Of a DNA stretch of 64,000 bases, positions 10,300 through 20,077 are shown one piece after another. The number at the start of each line of letters is the position of its first letter. The first letter of the stretch is position 1. The position numbers were made by a program, and so were the translations under genes. The notes under the pieces are model-generated. The model saw only the letters and a list, made by a program, of their open reading frames with translations. It searched no databases and was not told the origin of the DNA. Source of the DNA: Galaxea fascicularis (lineage: Eukaryota; Cnidaria; Anthozoa; Scleractinia; Euphylliidae); assembly GCA_948470475.1 (NCBI GenBank), contig OX419340.1, positions 15,910,316 through 15,974,315 on the forward strand, in the 5' to 3' direction.

Positions 10300-13112
10300 A
10301 TTCTAACCATAAACACAACTGCTTGAGAAAAGGAGATTAGGCGTTCCGTTCAGGATAACGGAAGCAAACCTACGTTTAAGGGCACTCAAACGGTTCCATT
10401 ACTACTGAGACAAGACTAATATGCTTCCACAAATCGTTTTATAAACATACCACATAAACACCAATCATGAACCTATCATTAACAGTGGCTGCCAATCATT
10501 CCAAGCAAGCAACATGCAGAGGAAAAAATATCATCTTATCATTTGTTTATTTTTCATCACAATTTCGGTTTCGTGACGAAACCAGCGACTTATACAGTCA
10601 AAGAACCTTCTTAACGGTCCACGAATTTTACCGTACTTAAAAATAAACAATCGTTGTGGTCACTGTTATAATAACACCTTTGTACCCACCGCAGAGCTTA
10701 GTTGTCTATACTAACAATAGGCCATATAACTATGAAAAGGGCAAATAAAATAGCTCCTAGAAGACAGCGAAGTTTATTAGAAATTGAGTCTGGAAATAAT
10801 CCATAGACGTTATATTGAATTTCTTATTGGTCAGCTTTTTAACTAACCGTGGGCTATTCATGACAATAATTTTTATCGAGAAGGATGTGTTTATGTTACA
10901 TAGTAAACTGCTCTTGTTTTTAGAGACTGTTTTAATCACTTGGGCGTCCTTTTTTTTGCCTTAGGCGGAGACACTGATCGTGCGTAAAATTGCTCTCCGC
11001 AGAGCGGTTCAATCTTTTGTCTGTTAATGTATTCTCAACACCTGCCAGAAATAATAATAACTTATTATGTAAATAACTCTCCAAAACAGATATATTCAGA
11101 AAAAAAACCTTAGACAGCGGTGTAGTCAAGATTATTTCCTTTGTGAAGGTAAGTTATGCTCGCACTCCTTCCATAAGCTTACTCTAAACAGGAACGCTTT
11201 GAAACAATGAAAAAGGTAGGCAGAGCAGAAAGAAGGCGAAGGAAATCGGTAGGAGGCTGACAGTACAGACCAGCGGGTATTTCTGTACTGAATCGGGACC
11301 GGTCGATCGAAGATGGCCAAACATAGGAGTTAGCCTGCGTATCAGCACGGAAAGGCCTTTCGTGATATACGTATAAAGACGCCTAATATAGAATTAAGGC
11401 ATATTGACCGTTTTTCAGTTTGTCGCTCATAAAATGTTTCAGTTTTTATTCCAAGAAGTGGTTGCTGCCATTATGCCAGTATGCGAAGGTTCGACTTGAT
11501 TGCGATTTGCAATTTCCTCTGTTTGAATTTGTTTTGAAATCGAAGGGAAATCACAGACCATGGAATGTTATGCCCTTGAATGTGAACTCCATTTCTGATG
11601 ATAGTTACTCCATAACATACTATAAATTGAATTAAATACAAGTTAGTGACTGCGTATACGTAAAAACGGTACGCCGGACAGTTTGTTCAATCTAATCCGT
11701 AAGTCATTTTTCAGTGCCAAATAACCGCATTTAAATCGATAATTTCTTTATCGTACCGACTGTTTAGACTATTCGTGCGTTTGGCTTAAGACAGTAGTTA
11801 TTTGCGATGTTTTAAGTTTCTGTCTGTGCTTTTGCCTTTTGAACATGACGTGGGACGACAATAATGAATTTGTCCCTTTTAAACTAGACAGCTGTGTTAA
11901 ATAACACAAAAAATGGGATTCGTGTCAGATTTCTACATTTAATTTGCTTTCAACCCCTCTCACTGAGAAAATGGAATTAATTTCTTTCGCATTGAGGTAA
12001 AATCCACGTGAATATTTCATAACTTTCAAGTGTTTCGCAAGTTTACCGTTGCTGCGCCAAGAAAGACTCGACCGCTAGAATCTGGAATTTTCTGAAACTT
12101 TCTTTATCAACAACGAAAGTTAATTTCAGTGTTCATTAAGTTACTATGGTTCAGTGAATCTGTTGCTCCAGAGTGTCACAGAAATCACTGGGCTTGATCC
12201 TTTTGTGAAAATATGAACTTATTTGCATCATTCTCGCAACATCTGATGATTTTGTTTCGTTGTGGCTGGAGTTAGCATCACAGTGTGATGTTTTAAGACC
12301 CTCTTTGTGAGTAGTTAGGCCTCAAAACGCTGTGGAACTGCCGAGGCGAATTTTTCAGCATAATTTGCGTGGGAAAAACACAAATATACATATTAACGAA
12401 CTTCGATCGGATGCTCGTCATCAGAACATAAACTGAACCACTTTGGTCGAAGATGGGTGTGCCAGACACGTACGTCACGGATAGGTCGAGGTAATTTAAT
12501 GGACTGAACTGAACTTCGTATATTCCCTAGCTGAAATGGCTTTTGCACTATCACTGCCAGACGAATCTTTACAGAAATGCAACTTAAGTTTAGTAGGAGA
12601 GCATGTGGATCATATATTCGTGTTTCTATGGTGTGCTTTCACGATGCTTGCTCAAAGTTTGAACTGAGTGAACTAAACATGTTCCTGAGAAAATATGCTA
12701 TTCAAGTCGCTCTTTACGCCCGAATTTTAATAGTGTCGGTTAGTTATAGTGGATTTCCCGCCCCCTGTTATTAAAAAGGGTTTGCATACTGTACACTCTT
12801 TGTATGGAAAATTTTCAGTTTTGTGATATAAACGTAGCTATCTGTCTTCCTCAGAGTTGTTAATGTGGATTTTACTCCGTGTGTGTTATTCTTAGTTAAA
12901 TGAAAGGTACTGACAAAAGCTTTCGTGGGATATTTATTAGGTCTAGAGTGCGACATTTGGGGTATCGATGACTCGACGATATCGTAACGTGTAATTATTC
13001 AAACGAAGTGCTATCCAACAGTCTTTTTCGAAAAGATATGATTTCGTCGAGAAACGAGATTTCTCAGGTCACGTGCAACTGAGAATCTTACACTTAATGT
13101 TTGTTTATTCAG
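10300..13112. other. Gene-free stretch before the 13113 exon
   Basis: AT-rich sequence without a supported exon or recognisable repeat. The 3' end carries a reasonable acceptor (TTTGTTTATTCAG) feeding the exon at 13113, so at least its distal part is probably intron. Confidence 0.4.
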
Positions 13113-14247
13113 CAGCATCGGTGATATGCGAGCATATACGGACAGAAGCGATTTGCAGCGATCCTATCCGTGGCAGAGAGAGAAACGAGACGAACTTTCT
13201 CGCAGCTGGGGAGGAGAGCGATGGAACAAAGCTGACTACAATGGTGATAACACTCGGCTTATGAATGGACCAACGACACCGCGTTCATCTTGCAAGAAGT
13301 ACATTTCTGTCGTCTCAGAAGGCAACTATTTCATTGCATCTAAAGCGCCACTACCAGACCGCATCGAGCTTCGGATGTGTGGAACCTCTGGCCTTAATAA
13401 GAACAACCGTTCACTTTCCATACCGGATCTGTATCGCGTCAAGATGAAACCAATTCCAGAGGCGGTCGAGGAGACAGTAGATGCCATACGCAGTGAAGAG
13501 GTCCAGTTGGAAGGCTCTTGTCCGCTACATAACCACTCGCCAAGAAACGGCTCAGTAAAAGAGATGTATGTCTCCCAGTACACGCACCATTTTGACTCCG
13601 ATGGGCCTGGTTCGCACATTGCTGGGTGGAAGGTCGACATAGAGCCCAACGGTATTCCACACCGTCGATCCCGCATGTGTGTACTCAACAATCCCGTCGT
13701 GTCGGGGGAACGAAAGAGGCCCGAGCGCCCGAAATCTGCACCTCCGAAGCTGGCTTACGAAGAAGATACGTTTGCCGACAACATCGAAGACGACAGACTG
13801 TCATCTGCCACTCTCCCTGTATTCCGTCAAGAGTATTCCGAGCCCTTACAAATTACCGACGACCTATCGACTCGTCTTCAAGAACTGATAATGGACCCCC
13901 CGACTCCAGAATACACTAACGACGACAGCTCCATCGGTTACGATCCGAGCGATGATGCATCGGAAACATCTTCGGCGTATAATCAAAGCTTTTATAAAAA
14001 GAGAGATCCCTTCAAATTTAACTACAGCCGACCAAAGTTAATCCGACTCTCCGCCGATTTTCCCGGGGTAAGAAACCTAGAGAAGATGCGCCGAAAGCGA
14101 CAAAGTATGGGGTCTTCCTCAACTGGCTCCATGTCGTCACTCTCGCCTTCTCCGTCTGGGGCGGGCGAGTATGGTTTTTTTGTGGCCCTTACATCAAAGG
14201 ATGCAGCTTCTCAGCAAAGGCGTGGCAAATACTACTCTATGACGTAA
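13113..14247 (+). CDS. Uncharacterised protein, large terminal coding exon
   Basis: A long frame of 373 codons from ATG 13126 to the stop at 14245-14247. It stands out in codon use and GC content from its surroundings and is preceded by a splice acceptor at 13111-13112, so an upstream exon exists. The frame stays open back to the acceptor, so the true start may lie upstream. The product is hydrophilic and low in predicted globular structure. It has a charged N-terminus, a proline-rich RPKSAPPKL segment near residue 205, an acidic/serine stretch (YDPSDDASETSS) near 280, a basic patch (KMRRKRQ) near 330 and a Ser-rich tail. No signal peptide, membrane segment or known domain was seen. Composition suggests a scaffold, adaptor or cytoskeletal protein, but that is a guess; I do not recognise the family. 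Confidence 0.6.
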
Positions 14248-14686
14248 ACAAGGCCGCTGAAAGGACAACAGAACGGTTTTCATTTGAGTGTCGAATGATA
14301 ATTGAGTTTGCTTTGGCTTTGCATTGCTTCGTTCTGTGATTGGCCAGCAAAAATTGCGTCACTTTCTCAACTAATGAGAAGCAATATCAATACCAATCAC
14401 GCGCTTTACGCCGGTCACGTTTAATTTCTTCGAATTCTGATTGCCTCATTGTGTTTGCCATAATTGGTTAGAGTAATTGCTTTGGTTTTGGTTTTGCGAC
14501 ACTCAACTGAAAAGCGCTCTAAGATCATGAACGTTTTAGCAAAGACACGAAGTGAATGGTAAGAAAGGAGGTTTTTGCCAGCTGTGAAACGTTTGTTGCG
14601 GTGATCTTTGTATAATGACTACGTACTCTCTCATATAAATATATAACTAATAATAATATCATCGAACCTGCCATTGTTAAGGAGCC

Positions 14687-15029
14687 TTAGGCCTAGTTTA
14701 TACTGCGCGCTGTCGTCGAATTTAATTCACATAAAATTCGTCGATCGTCGGCATAAATTGCTATGTTTTAGACGTCGAAATTAATACAGTCGAATTTAAT
14801 TCCGTGATGTAGTGTTTCTGATCAGAGGTTGCATTTTGTAATAATAATTCACAATATATTAAAATAATGCATGCATTTGACTCGGCGCATGACTAATGCG
14901 AAGTATAGACTGAAGATAAGTTACCGATATTATTTAATTCGTTTTTGACGTCGCGCTATCATCGGATGTAATTATTTCTGGGGCTTTGAATTAAATTCGA
15001 CATTAGCGCGACGTATAAACTAGGCCTTA
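14687..15029. mobile_element. Harbinger-type MITE with TTA target duplication
   Basis: Terminal inverted repeats GGCCTAGTTTATAC.. (from 14690) and ..GTATAAACTAGGCC (to 15026) enclose 337 bp. They are flanked on both sides by TTA (14687-14689 and 15027-15029). A 3 bp TTA/TAA duplication is typical of PIF/Harbinger elements. There is no coding capacity, so it is non-autonomous. It lies about 440 bp downstream of the 13113-14247 gene. Confidence 0.75.
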
Positions 15030-17290
15030 GGTAGGTTCTCGCTTCAGTAAATGTTCGTTGGCAAAAGCATTTCTGATTGACATTATTTTCAACTTTCGAA
15101 CAGTGCTATACCAAAACCGTAATCAAAACTAAAACAAGCATCACTTTCGGTTTATGCTGGGTTGTAAAAGTTGTAGAGTCGGCGTTTCCTCGTGACAATT
15201 CACGAAAAACAGTTATAGTGGAAAAACCAAATTTCATCCGTTTGGAGTCATAAGGACAACTGCTTAATGTTCAACACAACATAGAGTTTTCAGAAATGGT
15301 AGCAGAATTACCTGGTCGTATGGCAGGATCAACACAGGGTTACAATAGTCGACTCGCGTGAGCTCAATCCAGATGCAGTACTGTTCAGCATCTGAGAACT
15401 AATGCTGCCGAAGGCTCTGGTATTACTAAGAGATTTTGTTTCTCCCACAACATCACAATAACGAGAAAAAAACCATAAAAGAAAACAAATTAGAGTACAG
15501 ACTTCTCCTTTCACATTACGCTAAATTAATATAATCCTATACCCTGCAGAAAGTGTGAGAAAAATTAGCCAAGTTGCATTGTGCAAACAATCTTCACTCT
15601 CGCATAACCATATACATTACACGTAGCAAATATAGTTGGGGCCTCAAACGTAGTAATTTGTGTACTTCACTGCATGCAGGATATCTCTGTGACATATTGT
15701 TGCACTTATTAAAGTTGTTGGTACGTGGCGCCTAAAGCTTACAAATGTTCCTCAGTTTTTCAATCGATATTAGTGAAATTCCCCAGTAGGAGGAGAAGCT
15801 ACCAGCAGAGAACGTAGAACAAAAAAAAGAAAAAATTCCCGTAAATAGGGTCTATTCTTTTCATAAAGAGTAAGAACAACCTCGTAGATAAGAACATACC
15901 AGTTGACAGATCGTAGGGCTAACCCCTGCGATAAGGAGCCTTAAGTCACTCCGTCTTACTAAGCAGACGGGGCGACCTGGTTAATGTTTCAATTTTGTCG
16001 CGAATTCAAGCAGGTTTCTGGTTACGAGGGCAATACTTGGTCGCCACGACAGCATTTTTGCATTGAACTAGGCTTGACACCGAGGGAATTGTCCATGCGA
16101 CCTGTCCTTGCGACTTGTTGTCAAGTGTGTGCTTACCTTAAGAGGAAGGGATTGGTGGGAATTCCATCCACACGATAGGCTTCAGCCCACTAAATTAGGT
16201 ATCTTTGAATCTGTTACCACCGACACTTTTCAATTGATAACGGTTTAACCATGAACGAGATTTGTCGCTATCTGTACTAACATTTATTCTTTTTTTGTGC
16301 GTGTATGAGTGTGTCCCTTTCTCGTTTCCTCATCTACACTCCTCCGGTGTTCAATACTTCACGGAGCAAATCTCTGTTTCAACTCGACGTTGCAACGGAA
16401 TTGCGTCCCCCTTCCCGAAAGATACAGGAGACAAGAGAAACAGAATTAAACTCCTAACCCTATCCTTAACCCTAAAGATAGAGTTTTTTTAACACCTCGT
16501 CTGTTTGGCAGCCCGACCCACCAAAACACTCATCGCACAACTTGTGATCATAGTCAAGTCTATGAAAAGCCATCGAAGAAATAACGAGGATTAAATTGGA
16601 TGCGTCTTAAGCCCTAGGGAACCATGTTTAATTTGATGGTTCAAGGCTGGAAAGAAATTCAGGAATTCTTACGAAGAAATCAGTTGCGTTTAAATCCATT
16701 TTAAATGCACTTTAACGTGCTACCTAAGCTATATTATACGGGGGTGGGGGAAATTTTGTTTTGGATGGTAACTCCAGGAAACTCCTGCCGATGAATCTTC
16801 CTCAACGCGAGCGGTGTTTTATAGCATGAACGCTGCCGACTTCAAGTTTGAATCGGACGTCTCATGGTTTTTGCGCGCAAAAAGCATGGCTTAATTTTCA
16901 GTGATGGTTTTATTTTTTATACATACGTGCTATCACAAGAGTCAAAGTCTAGTTGTTTTTTGTTTATGTTATCCATTAAAACTTGTTAAATTATTGCTGT
17001 CGTTGAGCTACAAATCCCCAGCAAAGTCCAAGTAATGCAGTAAATTATATAACATTACAGGAGAGAAAAAAATATGTCCTCATGCAAAGAAAGTAAAACG
17101 CTATTTAAACTCATCTATTCTTAGCGCAGTTCTGTTGCCTACACAAAGTTGTGAGGCTGTGATGAAAAAAGGGGTAAATTACCCTATAAAATACATACTG
17201 ATGCAAAAAGAACTTATGACTGTCTCTTAGCTGGTCAGTTTCGTTGCCAGTAGATCTTGGTAATTGGATGATTTTCTTCTCAGTTCGAAG
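15030..17290. other. Gene-free interval
   Basis: No supported gene. It contains short telomere-like TAACCC-related text near 16452-16475 (three irregular units) and poly-purine patches, with no confident mobile element. Confidence 0.35.
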
Positions 17291-17291
17291 C

Positions 17292-17522
17292 TTACTTTTG
17301 TTCCTCAGGTCCTGGACCGATGTCTTTCTTAGCCGAAGCGGCTGGTTTTAGACCTGTCATTTCCGCCTTCTCTCCAAGCTTCTTTTGACTACCAGCGTTC
17401 ATAAACATGACGACTTCAGCTGCAATTACCGTTCCCATGAACCAAATGAACCAGTGCTTGGAGAAATACTTGGCGAACGTCACTAGAACTGCTACTGTTG
17501 CTACTGCAAATCCGACAGCCAT
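17292..17522 (-). CDS. Small putative membrane protein (76 aa)
   Basis: Minus-strand ORF from ATG at 17522 (context GTGACAATGG, acceptable Kozak) to a stop at 17292. The first half holds two adjacent hydrophobic segments, roughly residues 2-18 (AVGFAVATVAVLVTFA) and 25-42 (FIWFMGTVIAAEVVMFM), separated by KYFSKHW. The second half is a hydrophilic tail rich in Lys, Glu, Ala and Pro. The layout is that of a small hairpin or single-pass membrane protein of an organelle or the endomembrane system. No homologue is recognised. Amphipathic composition and higher local GC support coding, but length alone does not prove it. No intron signal is evident. It could be the last exon of a longer gene. Confidence 0.4.
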   Translation of the reverse strand: MAVGFAVATVAVLVTFAKYFSKHWFIWFMGTVIAAEVVMFMNAGSQKKLGEKAEMTGLKPAASAKKDIGPGPEEQK

Positions 17523-17529
17523 TGTCACG

Positions 17530-18480
17530 TGAACGACTGCTTTCTTACTTGTCTCAGCACAAGTGCTTGTTGTCTGCAGAGTCTTCGTTAAAGTGTTGGC
17601 AAACGGATAAAAGATGAAGCAAACTCTATCGCAGATTCAAGTGTATAATTTTTCCAACAATGAATAAATCAAACTGAACAAACCGCAGAAAACGCCTTTT
17701 GTCACATAGCGTCTGGCGTATTTTCAAAGCTGGTACCACGTCTGAATATGTCAAACTGAGCAAAGCTATAGGATACTTGAAGTAAAGTTTTTTATTTCCT
17801 GTCAGCTTTGCAACAGGTACCATAAACTAAACCTTCTCTTGTTGGAAGATTCAATTTGTATTAATTATCATGAACTGATCTACTCCCGTAATTTTTCTTC
17901 AAAAGAACACGTAATTTTTCCTTAAAAAAGCAATTTCACGAACTATGGCTTTTGCGTGCATGTATGTTGAGTTTTTTGTTTACTGCTAATGAAGCAATAG
18001 GGGGTTTCTAAACCAACTTGTTTTCAAGATCTTATTTTTTCCAAAACAACTCTTCTCTGGAAAGCTTTTTACTCACGTAATAAAATAAACTAAGAGAGGA
18101 TCGAGTAAGCCTGTCTTTAATATACACAAACAGTAAACATTTCGCCCCTGCAAACTTCAAGTGTTTCTCATAAATTTGCTGCAAACCTAGATTTCTTGCA
18201 TTTTTTCTCAAATAGCACACCTTTTTCAACCTTTTAAAATAGCCGCAAAATATATATTGTTAAGACGAATTCCCTAACATAACCGAAGTCCGTCAGTTTC
18301 CTAATCAAACAAGCTTTTATTTTTTCGCTAGCGTCTTCAATGACACGCAACTAATTTTTAAACTTTTGAATTGTCCAATGGGCGCGCGGGTTAAAAAATA
18401 AACCAATCAAGACAAACTTCACTCTCTCGCGCCCGGAAATGCAAATTGTAAAACATAAAGTCAGAGTCACAACATTTTAT
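17530..18480. other. Gene-free interval
   Basis: AT-rich, with no supported coding frame, RNA or repeat recognised between the small membrane-protein ORF and the hairpin at 18484. Confidence 0.35.
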
Positions 18481-18483
18481 ACT

Positions 18484-18625
18484 TCCACGACACACTTCGA
18501 TTTTGAAAGTTCTCAAATTGCACTCGCCTAAAGGCTCGTGCAATTTTGAGAGCTTTCAAAATCATTCGCACCTATTAATCACGAATTGTACTCGAGGTCT
18601 TACGATTTCCTATACTTATTTCATA
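18484..18625. repeat. Hairpin repeat, partial copy of the 27217/45433 MITE family
   Basis: GATTTTGAAAGTTCTCAAATTG is mirrored by CAATTTTGAGAGCTTTCAAAATC, followed by CACCTATTAATCACGAATTG and CGATTTCCTATAC. The same order is seen in the second half of the element at 27217-27520. Only this half is present. Confidence 0.65.
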
Positions 18626-19481
18626 TTACACTTTAATGGCGCAAGTAGTGGGGAAAAAAATCAACAAGCCATACAGATAATTTGTAATAGGGTTGGAGCA
18701 CCCCATACAAGACAGATCGCCAACTACCTGACATAAAAAAAAATTAAGGACAAAATAATAACAGAGTTAAACAATGGTACTACTGCAAAAATGGCATTTC
18801 ATTTTGAGTCGTTTCCATTGGTCAAAGCACCCTTGCTGAAGCATCTACAACAAACCCATGTTTTCATTGACCAGCGGTAGCACTGAAGGCTGGTTTGAGA
18901 TATCGAAACATTGCTCTACCTTCATTCAACAACAACCATAACTTAGAAAAATATTTAAGGATCCCCGAATCATTTTCTATACAAAAGGAGTAGATCCTTA
19001 CAAGATACAGTGAAAATGTACTCATTCGAGCCAAACTCTAAGCTGGCTATTACACGTGAATAGGAGTCGTGCAGGCCTGTCAACCCCATTGCTGGGTCCC
19101 TTAAAGCAAATGTTATGGAGTCCTAGAGCCACAAAACAGATGAGGAACCCTGAAGCGGCTGACTTCTTTGATTCTTTCACATGCCTTCAACCTCACTGGA
19201 TTGGACTCGGCTCATGTGAAATGCGGGCCTTGACCTTAAGTTAACCTTCGCTTTTCCTTTTCTTCTTGGGTCAATAGACCCTTCAAGATTCAAAATGGCG
19301 GCAATGGATTTGAATGAGTTAAAATTGAACTGAATGAAAAACTGATACCAGAAATAGGAAGAGCACCTTTATTTTAGTAACCCTGTAAAGTTTCAGCATA
19401 TCAGGTGTTATATCAGCTGAGAAAATGTAAGTTGAAATTTGACAAATTTACAGACGTTTGTACGACTGGGGGTATGGCGTA

Positions 19482-19750
19482 TACCCCAGGGACCGCGGAG
19501 CCGGGGGGGGCTGGGGGGGCTTCAGCCCCCCCAATAATTTTGGGACAAAATTTTTTTTCAATTGAAAAATTACTGTTTTACTGCTTTCATAGATTAGTTC
19601 AAATTTGTTGTTTATTAGCCTGATAAATAATAAAAGAATTCACTGTGTCTGCTATATTGGGACGCTTGCGCCTGCGGCGCGCGCTAAGAATGCCTTCGGC
19701 ATTTTATTTAGCCCCCCCAATCGCAAAAATGCTGCGCGGTCCCTGTACCC
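19482..19750. mobile_element. Nested GC-rich element with TACCC target duplication
   Basis: The element 19487-19745 has ends CAGGGACCGCGGAGC and GCTGCGCGGTCCCTG (inverted, one mismatch). It is flanked by TACCC at 19482-19486 and 19746-19750. It carries G/C homopolymer runs next to GGGGGCTTCAGCCCCCC, then an AT-rich core, and is non-coding. It is inserted in the loop of the foldback element. Confidence 0.7.
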
Positions 19751-19899
19751 CCAGTCATACAAACGTCTGTAAATTTGTCATTTTTCATCTTACATTTTCT
19801 CAGCTGATATTACACCTGATATGCTGAAACTTTGCAGGGCTACTAAAGTAAAGGTGCTCTTTCTAGTGCTGGTATACGTTTTGAATTTTAACTTATTCG

Positions 19900-19912
19900 G
19901 CCGCCATTTTGG
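19900..19912 (+). promoter_or_regulatory. YY1-type motif in the ERI2 promoter region
   Basis: GCCGCCATTTTGG matches the YY1 core (AAnATGGCGGC) in reverse. It lies about 95 bp upstream of the ERI2 ATG and inside the right arm of the foldback element; its mirror lies at 19291-19302. YY1 sites near start sites are common in animal housekeeping genes. Function here is inferred. Confidence 0.4.
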
Positions 19913-20006
19913 AGAAGGGTCTATTTCTGCCAGGCGTATAACCGAGAGAGACTGTGATCTAGACTTTATGCGATGGCCGTTATTTTCAGTTTTGTTCATT
20001 GGAAAA

Positions 20007-20077
20007 ATGGCTTCGAAAGACAACAAACTCCTGCAGCAGTTATCTTCGAACGCGGTATCTGCAAAAGAACTAGCCAG
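20007..20077 (+). CDS. ERI2: ERI2 exon 1
   Basis: Encodes MASKDNKLLQQL to LA plus two bases of an Arg codon. The donor is CCAG|GTAAGA. Length 71, so it ends in phase 2. Confidence 0.85.

Larger units (their letters stand above)
19273..19925. mobile_element. Foldback element abutting the ERI2 start
   Basis: Arms of about 200 bp (19273-19480 and 19751-19925) are reverse complements, for example AATAGACCCTTC..AAAATGGCGGC on the left against GCCGCCATTTT..GAAGGGTCTATT on the right, and CAGACGTTTGTA against TACAAACGTCTG near the loop. The loop is occupied by a second element (19487-19745). The right end is 82 bp from the ERI2 ATG, so the arm probably contributes promoter or 5' UTR sequence. Confidence 0.8.

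Noticed and set aside
16446..16480. Interstitial telomere repeat
   Set aside because: Only about three irregular CTAACCCT-like units; too short and degenerate.
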